Below, piece after piece: positions 1 to 11,460 of a stretch of DNA of 64,000 bases. The stretch lies in assembly GCA_030549775.1 (NCBI GenBank), contig CM060173.1, forward strand, positions 38,140,610 to 38,204,609. The letters run 5' to 3'. Under the pieces are notes generated by a model, which worked only from the letters and a program-made list of their open reading frames with translations, had not been told where the DNA came from and did not search any database. Source of the stretch: Tamarix chinensis. Taxonomy: Eukaryota > Streptophyta > Magnoliopsida > Caryophyllales > Tamaricaceae. Both the position numbers and the translations under genes were made by a program. Position 1 is the first letter of the stretch. Every line of letters starts with the position of its first letter.

Positions 1-295
1 ACGTTGAATCATTTACAATCATTCTTTTCTCCATGATTATTTGATATCCTAATTCCATAATCAATACCTTCCTATCCTTATTCATAAATTAGTGAGTAAA
101 GTGTTTTATTATTTATCCATCGTATAGAACTTAGTGATAGAAGTAAATGTTATTGCATAACCGAGGTTTTAACATTGATTACAGAATTATTGATTATAAA
201 TCATTGCTTGTGGGCTCAATTCCTTTTTTCCATCTACTATATATTTGGAAATAAGGATTTATTTATTAAATTTATTGTGCATATGACAACACATA
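1..295 (+). repeat. 5' LTR of Athila A, 3' part only
   Basis: This stretch aligns along its length with 9,179-9,470; both share the segment 'ataaccg(a/g)ggttttaaca' and the AT-rich terminus before 'gtgcatat'. The LTR end is placed at about 295 because the primer-binding site follows a few bases later. The rest of the LTR is to the left of the window. Confidence 0.85.
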
Positions 296-302
296 AATTT
301 TT

Positions 303-320
303 TAGCACTGTTGCCGGGCA
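303..320 (+). promoter_or_regulatory. Primer-binding site, tRNA-Asp type, decayed
   Basis: TAGCACTGTTGCCGGGCA matches 14 of 18 bases of the sequence complementary to the 3' end of plant tRNA-Asp, the primer used by Athila elements. Three of the four mismatches are G to A or C to T transitions, as expected from decay of methylated cytosines. It sits 8 bp after the LTR end. Confidence 0.75.
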
Positions 321-519
321 ATGACAATTATAATCTTTATTTATGTTTTTGATATTGTTTCTTATTTTTGTTTTTAATAATTCTCCAATTGTACATATCT
401 ATCCTTCAATTTTGTATAATCCTCTTGCACGCACATTTTAGACTATTTGCAATTGCGTATCAAGGACAAATATCCTGCCAATAGCTCCTAATTCCCCCTC
501 TCTATTGCATACCGAACAA

Positions 520-1310
520 GAAGGAGATTGGAATATGCTCGTCATATTCCATTACCTTTTAAAGGAAATTCTACACACTTGAAAGAAAACCACATAGAGG
601 ATTTGTTTAATTCACATTGTCACATCGATCCACCTATGGCAGATATAACTCTCAAGGAGCTAGCTGCTCCTGTTTTCATCCCTAACCTTTTATGCATTAA
701 TTATCCTGTAGAAAATGATACTTGTGAGATCAAACCTAGTTTGATATGTGCTTTACCTAGTTTTACAGGATTTAGGGATAGAAACTCAATGGGTTTAGGT
801 TGTTTCACTACTCCCAACAAGTTTCTTAAGGAATTCCTTATTGTATGTTCTAGTATAAAACCGAATGGAGTAAGTGTAGAACAACTTAAACTTACAGCTT
901 TTCCTTTTGCTTTGGCTGATGCTGCAAAAGAATGGTTGTATGACTTACCAATGGGTTCTGTGAATAATTGGAATGATATGCAAAAGGTTTTCCTTGAAAA
1001 ATATTTTCCTTCATCTAGAACAACTAACATAAGAAAATAAATCTATGGTACTAGGAAAGATAGAGGAGAATCATTGCATGAATACTGGGAAAATTTCAAG
1101 AAATTATGTGGTAGTTGCTCAATCACCAAATCAGTGACCAATTGTTAATACTACGACCTATGGATCGAAACATGATATATGCAGATAGTGGTGGTGCATT
1201 GGTTGATAAAACCTCTAATAAATCTAAAAGATTAATTGCTAATATGGCATCTAACTCTCAATATTTTAGTAAGGCTAGTACTTTTGTGTCTCAATAGGTG
1301 AAAGAGGCTA
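520..1310 (+). pseudogene. Athila A gag, frameshifted
   Basis: Gag forms the virus-like particle and packages the element RNA. The reading frame from about 528 contains the Athila gag core, with 'TLKELAAP' near residue 42, 'KEWLYDLP' near residue 134 and 'FLEKYFPSSR' near residue 154. The frame breaks at about 1,040; the continuation ('ESLHEYW', then the 'SGGALVDKT' block at 1,187-1,213) is in other frames. No clear ATG starts the open stretch. The homologous block of element B (22,912-23,437, continuing at 28,484) supports the assignment. It is non-functional. Confidence 0.85.
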
Positions 1311-1811
1311 GTATTGTTGAATTGAAAATACGAGTGTCAAATTTGACAACTTTTGTAGAGAAAGTTGTGGGTGAAAAAATTCCCGCAATGGTATGTGGAA
1401 TTTGTTCTTTTTACCAGTCATCCTTCTGATATATGTCCTACTTTGTAGGAAGAACAACAAGTGAATTCCATTGAAGGGCAACAAATACCAAAGAGGTATG
1501 ATCCTTATGCTCCTATGTATAATCCAGGATAAAAGGATCATCCTAACCTAAGTTATGGAAACAATCAACAAGGTGGTAATTCATATTTCATACCACCAGT
1601 TTATCAAAATCAACATGGATCAAATCCACGTCCCAGATTCTTTCTAGTTCCACCAAATCACCATTGACCACCACTTCAACCATTACCTCCACCACAAGTT
1701 CAACAACCATTAGGAGGAATGCCTTTAGAATATTTGGTGAAATCTTTAGCTACCAATACATTGCAATTTCAATAAGAAACTAGAAATGGTATCAAGAACT
1801 TGCTGAATTAA

Positions 1812-2407
1812 GTGATTCAATTGGCAAATTCCCTTGAAAAATTACAAGCACAAGGATCCTCAAAATTCCCAATTCAGATGGAAAGGAATCCCATCACAAC
1901 TCGGAGTAGGAAAAAATTGGCAGGTCCAAGGCAAGTGAGTGAAGAGGAAGAAATAGGCAAAGAAGAAGATGAGACAGTTGTTGAGGAAGAAAAAATTAAA
2001 AATTCTCCACAGGTAACTAAAGGTACGTCTTCCACTCCTGTTAAAATTCCTACTTTTTTTCCTAGTAGGTTGGAAAGAAACACAAAGCTGAATTATGACA
2101 AGGAGATGTTTGAAATATTTAGAAAGGTGGAGCTTAATATCCCTCTCATTGATGCAACTAAACAAGTGCCAAGGTATGCAAGATTCCTTAAGGACTTATG
2201 TACTAACAAAAGGAAACTAAAAGGGGATGAAAAGGTGAGTGTGGGAGAAAATGTATCAGCAATTTTGCAAAGGAAACTTCCACCAAAATGCAAGGATCCA
2301 GGTACTTTTACCATTCCTTACAAGATTGGAAACACGAGGTATGAAATATGTATGCTTGATTTAGGTGCTTCAATTAATGTGATGCACCCATCAATGAAGC
2401 ATTTTCG
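1812..2407 (+). pseudogene. Athila A gag-pol linker and aspartic protease
   Basis: The protein begins with a charged linker (Glu/Lys-rich, about residues 35-65). It continues with the pre-protease segment 'NIPLIDATKQVPRYARFLKD' and ends with the aspartic protease active site 'DLGASINVM' near residue 183. In retroelements this protease cleaves the Gag-Pol polyprotein. Athila proteases normally have D-L-G-A-S, so the active site itself is conserved. The region 1,311-1,811 upstream is a decayed proline/glutamine-rich gag tail with scattered stops. The protease is cut off at about 2,402, where integrase sequence begins without RT or RNase H. Confidence 0.82.
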
Positions 2408-3830
2408 GACGAACAACTTCACGTAATTGGAAATGAAATACCATGGTATGTTGACATAGTAAACTTTTTAGTCACAAAGGTATTTCCTTCAAATTTTACT
2501 AAAGCACAAAAGGATAGAATGAAGAGTCAAGGAAAGTATTTTGTGTGGGATGATCCATATTTGTGGAAACAATGTGCCTACCAAATCATTAGAAGGTGTA
2601 TTCCTAATAGTGAAATTATTTATATCTTAACATTTTGTCATAACTATGCTTGTGGGGAAATTTTGGTGCTAAAAGAAAAACTCATAAACTTTTAGAAAGT
2701 GGATTTTACTAACCTACCCTGTTTAAGGATACTTATGAATTTTTCAAAACATGTGAACATTGTCAAAAGACTAGAGGACTAGGTCCTAGAAATGAAATGC
2801 CACAAAACCCTATTATTGCATGTGAAAATTTTGATGCCTGTGGTATGGATTTCATGGGTCCTTTTCCATCATCGTTTTATTTCAAATATATTCTTATCAT
2901 TGTAGATTATGTGTCATAATGGGTGGAGGCAAAGACCACCCATACTGACAAGGCTAAAGTTGTTGTAAATTTTCTTCAAACTAACATTTTTACAAGGTTT
3001 GGCTTTCCAAAAGCTATAATAAACAAAAAAGGTTCACACTCTTACAATAGAACAGTAGAAGCATTGTTAAAGAAATATCATGTGACACATCGAATCACCA
3101 CAACATATCATCCACAAACAAACATTCAAGCTAAAATATCTAATAGAGAAATCAAATCAATTCTAGAAAAGATGGTGAAACCCACAAGGAAGGATTAAAG
3201 CTTACACCTAAATGATGCTCTTTGGGCATATCGCATAGCATTCAAAACTCCAATTGGTATGTCACCATATCTTGTTGTCTACGATAAGCCTTATCACCTT
3301 CCAATAAAATTATAACATAGAGCTTTTTGGGCTGTAAAAAATGTAACATGGAGTCAAATGAAATTGAAAGAAATAGGAAACTTCATCTATAAGAAATTGA
3401 GGAAATAAGAAATGATGCTTTTGAAACTACATTGTGATACAAAGATCGAATTAAGGTAGTTCATGATAAGTTCAGCCTTAGAAAGAATTATGAGATCGGT
3501 CAAACAGTTTTGTTATATCATTCTCATTTAAAGTTGTTTCTAGGAAAATTAAGGTCGAGATAGATCAACCCATTTATTGGGACTAATGTGTTTCCTCATG
3601 GTGCAGTAGAGATAAAAAGTGAGAAGAAAGGAAAAATGTGGAAAGTGAATGGACATCGTCTCAAACCTTTTTACAAGGAACACTATGTGAGAAACTTGGA
3701 GGTGGTAGATCTTACCACTCCAAGTTATGAAGGCTGTAATAGTGGGACATTACAACTTGGGAGAAACCCAAGTGTTGTACATAAGTTTTTCTTATCTCAT
3801 ACTATTTTTTTAATGTAATTCATGTATGTT
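2408..3830 (+). pseudogene. Athila A integrase
   Basis: The segment starts at 'DEQLHVIGNE', the pre-integrase region. It then shows a decayed zinc finger (CEHC at about 2,755), the first catalytic Asp in 'GMDFMGPFP' (about 2,845), the 'TYHPQTN' motif (about 3,104) and the Glu of 'SNREIK' (about 3,140). The block that should carry the second catalytic Asp (I-S-D-G-G-S-H in relatives) reads 'INKKGSH', so the Asp is lost. In-frame stops interrupt at about 2,917 and 3,196. The C-terminal block 'FPHGAVEIKSEKKG' (3,590-3,631) is typical of Athila pol ends. Enzymatically dead. Confidence 0.85.
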
Positions 3831-5134
3831 GTGGTTGTGTATTTTTGCTATTTTATGTGTATTCATAAATCTCACTAATTGTGTGTGTCATGTGAGTATG
3901 TTTTCCTTAATTTGTAGTGTAAATAATGAAAAGTTAAAAAAAAATCCTCACGACCTTATCATGATTAGAATATTCTTCGTGTTCATGTTGTAGGAAAAAT
4001 TTGAAGGAAAACATAAGAAGAATAAAAGAACATGGGGGTGTTGTATTCCAAAAACACGACCGTTTTGTACCATTAGACTTTTGAGGACAAAAATAGCAAA
4101 AAGTAGAAAGATTAAAAAATAACACGGAGGGTCCATGTTTATATAAAATAGACCATTATTTTCTGTTAAGAAATTCAGCCAGTTCTGGCAACATTCAAAA
4201 TAAACGTGGGGGTCTGTGTTTATTAAACACACACTATATATTTTTGTTAGGAATTTTTACTGCTTGGTAGAATGTTCTAAAATTAACATGAGGATTCCAT
4301 TTTTTTGAAAAGAAACCTATAACTACCCGTGTTTTTCACATTATAGAACACAACCCCCATTTTCCCTACTAGCGTTTCTACCGAAGGAGAAGTTGAAATT
4401 TTCTTCCACTTCAAATCTTCCATTATCTTGCATAAATTCTCTAGAACCATTCATCTTCTCTTCAATTCCTCATCTCTACTACTTCTACAACCAATTTTTT
4501 TACCTCGAATTCACTTCCAACACTCACATTTAGTCACTCTTCACAAATCTACACTCTAAACCTTAATTTAGATTCTTGCTCAAATATTGTCTGATCTCAA
4601 AAAATTAGCTTAGGGCTTTTGTTTAGCTCAATGTTTTGAGCATTATCCAAGCTGTATTCAGCAAAAATAATTCCCAAAAATCACAACTCAAAGGTTTGTG
4701 CATTTTCATCACTTATCTCAACTGAACCTGTATGTACCTTATTGTGTGCTGAAATTGTTGTTGCAGAATACAATGTAGGAGTATGTGGTTGTGTGCTAAA
4801 AATGTTGTTGTAAAATGCAATGCAAGAGTATGTGGTTGTTTGCTAAAATTGTTGTTACAGAATACAATGCAAGAGTATGTGTTTGTGTGCTGAAATTGTT
4901 CATGCAATTTGCAAATGTTTGTATTCCTACTAATGGGTGCAAGCATACATGCTTGTGTTGTTGAGATTGAATGCTATATATCTGGAATTTATATTTATGT
5001 GCTAGAATTGTATACTGCAAAGATTGAATGCAAGTGCAAATGGCATTTGTCCTGTACCCTCCAATTTTTGCTAATGCATTTGCATTTTGTAGAATGTCAC
5101 TGAACATATTAAATGTATTTGATTATCCTTGTAG
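3831..5134 (+). other. Athila A non-coding leader between pol and env-like ORF
   Basis: No coding sequence is apparent. Two purine runs, 'acatgggggtgtt' at 4,030 and 'acgtgggggtctg' at 4,204, resemble the element's polypurine tract. The stretch 4,380-4,720 is C/T-rich and resembles the untranslated leader that precedes the env-like ORF in Athila relatives. A 47-bp tandem repeat follows at 4,741-4,912. Confidence 0.55.
4741..4912 (+). repeat. 47-bp tandem repeat, about 3.6 copies
   Basis: The unit begins 'gtgtgctgaaattgttgttg' and contains 'caatgcaagagtatgtg'. Copies start near 4,744, 4,791, 4,838 and 4,885 and differ by a few substitutions. It lies just upstream of the env-like ORF. Confidence 0.8.
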
Positions 5135-6395
5135 ATGTCACCCAAAAAGAAATAAAAAACTAAGGGAAAATCTTTAAGATAATGAGCATTACCAACTCAA
5201 CATCGAAAGAGAAGGAACATACTAAATGAGCTAGGTATTACATTTACCACACCTGAACAACAACAAATGTTTGATTATCTATCTCAAAGGTGGATTACGG
5301 GAACATGTTATTTAGATGATGGTTGTCTCAATACACAAGGTATACATGCGTAAGTCACACAATTGTTGAGAAATGTTGGATTGCATAACTTTGTCTATTA
5401 TACTAATCGTACATATAGATGTTTAACGTTGGAATTTCTTGGTACCTTTAAATTACATGCTAGCTCATCTACAGAGGAACATGGGTATATTTGCTTTCGC
5501 ATCTTTAATTAGGATAGGCAAATTTTCTTGCATGAATTAGCCCAAATTTTTATGTTACCTCCGAGGGGAGAGTGTGTTATTCCCCCATGGTTTAACGTGG
5601 ATAATTTTTTTTTGCTAAAATTGGTGATGTTTCCAATATGCCAACCCTTGATACCTTTAGAATCTTAGATGCCAAAGCTTCAATGATATTCAATCTAGTT
5701 TCCCTATATTTACAAAGACTGTTAGCTAGCACCATTTATGTGTGTGTGCGCGCACGCTGAGGGGGGTGTACATGGGTACTTCGATCCATATAATTTTTCT
5801 TCATCAATTCTATGCTAGATCATGACCAAATAGACACTACCTATTTTCTAGCTAAGCAATTTAAAAGAGTTAGAAACTCTAAGCAGGGAGATATTGTCAT
5901 TGGTGGTTTAATTAATACTATTTTTCTAAGTATAGAACTTCCCATTACAGATGATATGCCAATAAAATCCATGAGCACGTGAATAGACATTGAACATTGT
6001 TGTTTATCATATCTTATTGAACGTCGGGGCAATGTGTGGTATCTTTCCTACTAGGGATGTGCTCATTTCCCTTACATAACCCTACTAGAACTAGCCCTTT
6101 AAACCAACAAAATTTCCAGCTAACTAATGATGAAGATGCTCCTGCTCATCTTGCGATTAAGAATCCTCTTCCCCCTCGTGGTGAACAAGCACTACCTCCT
6201 CTACCCCCTCATTCACATGCTGAACCCTCATCCTCTTCTTCTTATGTATCCAAATGGCACCTCCAATTTCAAACTCAAGTTTACCCCAATTAGATTCCAT
6301 GCGTAGAACTCACGATCAAATGATGGAGATTATGAGTTTCATCTTAGGAATAGGGATCCACCACCACCTCCTTCATAAATACTATTCATATCTTC
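5135..6395 (+). pseudogene. Athila A env-like ORF (plant transposon ORF1 type)
   Basis: The frame opens with 'MSPKKK' at 5,135, the usual start of the Athila downstream ORF, and stops at once. Continuing the conceptual frames gives 'ITFTTPEQQQMFDYLSQRW' (about 5,240), 'GTCYLDDGCL' (about 5,300) and 'RGECVIPPWF' (about 5,565), which belong to the large plant retrotransposon family of N-terminal ORF1/env-like proteins. A proline/serine-rich tail follows at 6,036-6,293. No signal peptide or transmembrane segment can be claimed in this broken copy. The role of the family is unknown; 'envelope' reflects position only. Confidence 0.68.
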
Positions 6396-7902
6396 TTTTT
6401 CATGGGTTAGTTAATTTGGGGTAATGAACAATCTAAGTAGGGGGATGTACCTGTGGTGATATATATAGTTAATGTAGTTTTTTTTTGGTGTTATTTGTAT
6501 ATATATTTTTATTTTTATTTCTTTATTTGTTCTCATTAACGTGGCTGATTTTCTAATTATGTGATCTCCTATTTATTTGTTTGGTTTGTGTCTAAGCAAG
6601 AAGTGTTAGATTTAATTTATCCATTCATTGAATAAGCAAAGTAATGGGACTAAATCTTTTGACAAAGACTATTTTTAAATCATAATAACTGATTTGATCA
6701 CCATCTTCCAAAACCTTAAAAATAGAAATTGAGATTGTGATAGTGGTAAAAGAAAGTGAGTTAGAATGGTTAGAAATCAATCCATGCATTGATTATAAAT
6801 GAGATGAAATAAAATTAAAAATTGGTAGGTATAACATTGTGAGCGCTTGAGCCTAATCTATAGATACATTGTTTATCCAAGATATATTTTTTCTTTTGTG
6901 TGTGTTCTACAATGATATGTGAAATATGAACTTGCCATTAGTTCTCTTTAAGTCCGCATAGAACTTTAGGATATTTGAAAATGATAAAGGTATTCTTCTT
7001 TATTTGTTATCTACAAGATCGAAAAGCTTACCTTAAAAATTTTTATCCATTGCATAACCCCTTTGAGCCTAAAGCCTTATTCTACTAATATAATCTTTGT
7101 TAACAACTAATCTCCATATGCATTTTCCCTCCTTAATCTATGACTAGTGGAGCTATTAATTTTGATGGAGAACATTTGTTTTGTTAATAAGGTGAAATCT
7201 AAGCATGGGGGTGTGGATATCATAAAAATAATGTGTTAAGTAGCTACTCTTCTAAAAAAAATTAATAAAAAAGGGAAAAGTAATGTAAGGGAGAAAAGGA
7301 AGAATTTTGACTTAATGGAAAGAAATAAATTGCTTCTCTAGGTAATAGAGTTAAGCTACAATCCCAAATTTATATCCCACCTTATAACCCTAGCCCCATT
7401 ACAACCAAATTTAAGACATTTTAATTCTTATATACTTTACTTCTCTTAAGTGGTGACGAACTGAGAGTAATGGCAAACATATGGGTGATCATTATAATTT
7501 GAAGAAATTTTAAGAGTAAACACATTGTACCCTAGACACATAAGAGTGAGTGTTCACACATCCTAAAAGTAAGAATCTACCAATTTAACTTTCATTAATC
7601 TTAATCTAACTTTACATGGTGAGATACTAACTATCTTAATTCTCGTTCTTTAACTACCTGAGCATTTGATAAAACTGTTTATAGGATATGTTACATGTGT
7701 GATCCAAAAAGTTTTCAATGTTTTGATCTTGTGATTTATAAATGTTTTAAATTGCAATGCATTGTTGAACTCCGTGAATGACTAAATTCAATCTTACAAT
7801 TATTATAGTTCAGAACTTATCTCACTTATAATCTTTTCTATTGCTCTTGTGCATGACATGATGTTTCTTGAGGGCAAGCAAACATTTAAGCATGGGGGTA
7901 TT
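6396..7902 (+). other. Athila A 3' non-coding region with polypurine tracts
   Basis: No ORF is recognisable. The true polypurine tract is 'taagcatgggggta' at 7,887-7,900, immediately before the LTR. An almost identical 'taagcatgggggtgtgg' occurs at 7,200-7,216 and a weaker 'taagtagggggatg' at 6,434-6,447. The stretch 7,540-7,740 has a counterpart in element B at about 38,240-38,420. Confidence 0.65.
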
Positions 7903-9470
7903 TGACATATGAGATTTATATGCTATTTTCCCAAGTAAAAATGTCAATTATTCTTCACTATTTTTATAACATTTAATCTTTTCTCAAGTTTTTTTTTCTT
8001 TTGAATAGATTTCTCAAGAAAGATAAAAATAAAGAAATTTAAAGAAAAACCCAAAGGAAAGAGGAAATGAAGCAAAGAACACACCAAGAGACATTGAATC
8101 AATGGAATAAAAGACCAGAAATGAAGAATAAACATCAAAGGGAAGCTTGTGTTGAAATTTCATAGAGAAATGATGCAGGAACTAAGAACACAGTTGCCCC
8201 ATGTTTCCTTAACACGGGTTGTGTTTCCACCAAAAGATAAAAGCATAGAGGTCCCGTGTGTTCCGAAACACGAATCGTGTTTTTCTTAAATTTTGTAACC
8301 ACTCATACGAATGTTTTCCTAATATATTCTCTAATAATTCTAGATTTTGGGAGTCGGTTTTTAGAGTTCAAAAGTTTAATTCTCTCTTTTTCTCCATTAT
8401 CTCTAGAAAAAACATGTACTTGATAGTTCTAATTCTCTTTGTCTCTCTTGTATTCTATTAAACAATTAGCATTCTGCAATTTTAGTTGATAAGTTCTTCT
8501 CCATTCTGCTTTTAATTGCAAGTTTTGAATTTTGATTAGATGCAAGTAAATTCTCTTCATTACATTATTATTTTTCTTTCTTTTGGTGTTTCATTGTTTA
8601 TTTATTAGTAATCATTAATGTTAATTATAGATTACCACATTTAATTGTATGTTGTTACAATTATGAAGATAGTAGAGTAGATAATTTAGGATAGGAGGAT
8701 TTGATGACGGAATTAGGTTTCGAATATAACAAATTAAGAAAGTAACGTACATTGATCGAATATAATAAATTATAATTTAAATTAATTATAGATGAAATTT
8801 AATTGAATTAACGTACGGAATTGAATGATCTAGTATCATAAATTAAGAATTTAAATTAATTACATTGATCAGCTATCTAGTTTAGATCTTAACATACGCT
8901 AGGATAACAAAATTAATACGTAAATATTAATTAATGTTTCTAGAGTAGCAAAAGATTAATTGTTAATCTTGTCTATTAATTCATATAATTGCATAATTCG
9001 AGCTTGTGTGATTATGGTTGTAATTGACTGATTTTCATTTATAATGCTTCCATTAATTGAATCTAGCATTCTTAACCTAGGTTATTAATTCGTTAGGTGA
9101 TAAATTGAGAGCTTATTCAATTTATTATAATTAAGAGAAAGCAAAGAGATAAATTATTATGCATTTCTAAAGGTCAATGTTGAATAATTTAGTATCATTA
9201 TTTTTTCCATACTTATTGGATATTCTAATTCCATAATCAATACCTTGCTATCTTTATTCATCATTTAGTCAGTAAAGTGTTTATTATTTATCCATAGTAT
9301 AGAACTTAGTGATAGAAATAATGTTATTGCATAACCGGGGTTTTAACATCGATTACAGAATTATTGATTATATACCATTCATTGTGGGTTCGACACCTTC
9401 TTTCCATCTACTATATATTTGGAAATTAGGATTTATTTATTAAATTTTTTGTGCATATAGCAACACATCA
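7903..9470 (+). repeat. 3' LTR of Athila A (~1.57 kb)
   Basis: The LTR begins TGACATATGAG directly after the polypurine tract and ends 'caacacatca', giving TG...CA termini. Its last 290 bp match window positions 1-295. A short perfect palindrome (AAACACGA / TCGTGTTT) lies at 8,269-8,285. The bases that follow (atctc) belong to element X. Confidence 0.85.
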
Positions 9471-9750
9471 ATCTCAAGTAATGACTCCATGTCTCCAAAC
9501 AATTCACAATAGCATAGAACTCTTTATCGTAGGTCAAATAGTTGAGTCTTGCACCAATCTCATTAAAGAAATCAACAGGCTTCCTTTCTTGTGAAAGCAC
9601 ACCCCCAATGCCTACACCACTTGCATAACATGTTACTTTAAATAATTTATCAAAATAGGGTAAAGATAATACAGGTGCGTTTGAGTGCTTTGTCTTCAAA
9701 TCTTCAAAAGCCTTTATTGCTTGATGATTCCACTAGGACTCTCTTTTCAT
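9471..9750 (-). pseudogene. Element X RNase H, truncated by Athila A
   Basis: Read leftward, the segment carries 'APVLSLPYFDKLF', then 'CYASGVGIGGVLSQ', where the first catalytic Asp of the D-A-S-G motif is replaced by Tyr. 'LNYLTYDKEFYAIV' follows, and it stops after 'ETWSHYLR' at 9,471. RNase H removes the RNA strand during reverse transcription. The remaining half of the domain and the integrase are separated by Athila A and lie outside the window. Confidence 0.82.
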
Positions 9751-9849
9751 CATTAGTTGTGCGATAGGTGCTACAATGGTAGAGAATTCTTTGATGAACC
9801 TCCTATAGAATGAGACCAAACCATGGAAACTTCAAACTTCGTGGACATT

Positions 9850-10650
9850 AGTAGGAATAAACTACGATTGTATAGCTTCAACCTTTGACGAATCAACATG
9901 AATACCATCTCCACTCACAATATAACCATGAAAGATCACCCTTTCCATCATGAAATCACACTTCTCCATATTACCATAGAGATTATCCTCTCTAAGCTTA
10001 TGAAATATCCTCTTTAGGTGTTGTATGTGCTCGAACTCACTCTTGCTATATACCAAGATATCATCGAGGTAAATAACAATAAATACCCCAAGAAATGGTC
10101 TAAGTACCTCCGTCATTAACCTCATGAAGGAACTTGATGCATTAAATATCCCAAATGGCATCACCAACCACTCATACCACCCATAATTAGTCTTGAAAGT
10201 TGTCTTCCACTCATCCCCTTCTCGTGTCCTCATTTGATGATAACTGCTTCTGAGATTAATCTTTGAGAACACCTTCACATCATGCAACTCATCTAACATG
10301 TCATCCAATCTTGGCATATGAAATATGTACTTGATCATGATGATGTTGATGGCTCTTAAATCAATACACATCCTCCATGTACCATCCTTCTAAGGCACTA
10401 ACAAAGTTGGAACACCGTATTGACTCATACTGTCCTGAATATAACCTCAGTTTAATAACTATTACACTTGTGTTTGTAGCTCCTTAGCCTCCTCCAGATT
10501 GCATTTGTAAGCTGGTTTGTTTAGTAATGGAACTCCTAGTATAAGATTAATAGCGTGCTCATTACCTCTCAAAAGAGCTAGCCCACTAGGTAACTCTTTC
10601 GGAAAAACATTAGCATACTCTTTCAACACTTGTTGCAATTTTGGATCCAT
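9850..10650 (-). pseudogene. Element X reverse transcriptase
   Basis: The RT fingers/palm region starts upstream with 'PSGLALLRGNEHAINL' and 'NKPAYKCN' (about 10,590-10,490). After a stop-containing stretch it continues as 'CIDLRAIN' (10,350s), '[13 protein letters not shown]', 'WLVMPFG' and the catalytic box '[11 protein letters not shown]'. The YxDD aspartates are intact, but stops and frameshifts occur at 10,371-10,461 and downstream. The family copies element RNA into cDNA using a tRNA primer. Most similar in wording to CRM/Galadriel chromoviruses. Confidence 0.85.
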
Positions 10651-10859
10651 ATTAGCATTCTCCCTTCGTCAGAATTCCTTTACTACTATGGCATAGCATA
10701 TCTTCTAATCTCTAATGGATTCATTCATCTCACACTCCTTAAGGATCAACAACTCCATATTACTATTATTTTTTCCCTTCCTACACTCTACTTCTACCTT
10801 CTTTGTTTCTTCCTTTTCACTCCTCAAAACCGAATCCTCTTCATCTAGATTAGGTTTGA

Positions 10860-11460
10860 GCCTAAAATTCTTTTAACCCTTACATACCACATAGTCATTA
10901 AGGTCCCCGTCTTACAAAACCTTCCTATCAAATTGCCACAACCTCCCAACAAAATGTGATAAGCATACATAGGTATAATATCACATAAAACATCATCAAA
11001 ATAATTTCGAATTTTAAAAGAGATAAGAGTTTGTTCAGTTACCCTTATACCTTTGTTTTTGTTGAGCCATTAGAGTGAATATGGTCTTGGATGACCATTG
11101 GTCCCCAAACCGAACTTGTTCAACATTTTCTCACTAGAAAAATTGGTGCATGAGCCGCTATCAATGATGAATTCACATACTTTATCACCAATTATGCACT
11201 TGGCCATGAAAATATTCTTCCGTTGAGTAAGTAAAGGTTGTTGTTATACTTGAAGCACCTTTTGTAACACATAGCAATCCACTTAGCCTTTTTTCGAAGC
11301 ATCCTCTAGGCTATCACTCTACTTTTCTAAGTCTTCATTAAGGCCTTCATTCTCTTCACAAGCCTCCATATTTTCTATCTATTTCAAATTCAACGCCCTT
11401 TGGTTTGGACAATCCTAAGTAAAGTGGACATAACCTTTACAATTGCACCATTTCTTGATC
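10860..11460 (-). pseudogene. Element X protease and gag zinc knuckle
   Basis: The reverse complement of 11,131-11,180 reads 'CEFIIDSGSCTNF', an aspartic protease active site (D-S-G). Upstream in the minus sense, about 11,450-11,400, the sequence 'CNCKGYVHFT.DCPN' is a CX2CX4HX4C zinc knuckle with one stop inside (shown as a dot). The order knuckle-protease-RT fits one gag-pol frame. Stops are frequent. Confidence 0.75.

Larger units (their letters stand above)
1..9470 (+). mobile_element. Athila-like Ty3/Gypsy retrotransposon A (5' end off-window)
   Basis: The last ~295 bp of the 5' LTR at the window start match the last ~290 bp of a 3' LTR ending at 9,470. Between them, in order, lie a degraded tRNA-Asp primer site, gag, protease, integrase, a long leader, an env-like ORF and a polypurine tract. 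That order and the gag, protease and env-like sequences are those of the plant Athila lineage. RT and RNase H are missing, so the copy is non-autonomous. Its right end sits inside the RNase H of the minus-strand element X: the chromoviral WSHYLR motif reads out from 9,488 to 9,471 and then runs into LTR sequence. The left target duplication is outside the window. Confidence 0.88.

Noticed and set aside
701..1030. Minus-strand 109-residue frame
   Set aside because: Shadow of the Athila A gag frame on the opposite strand.
5735..5766. Alternating GT/GC run as a Z-DNA regulatory site
   Set aside because: Too short and lies inside the broken env-like ORF of Athila A.
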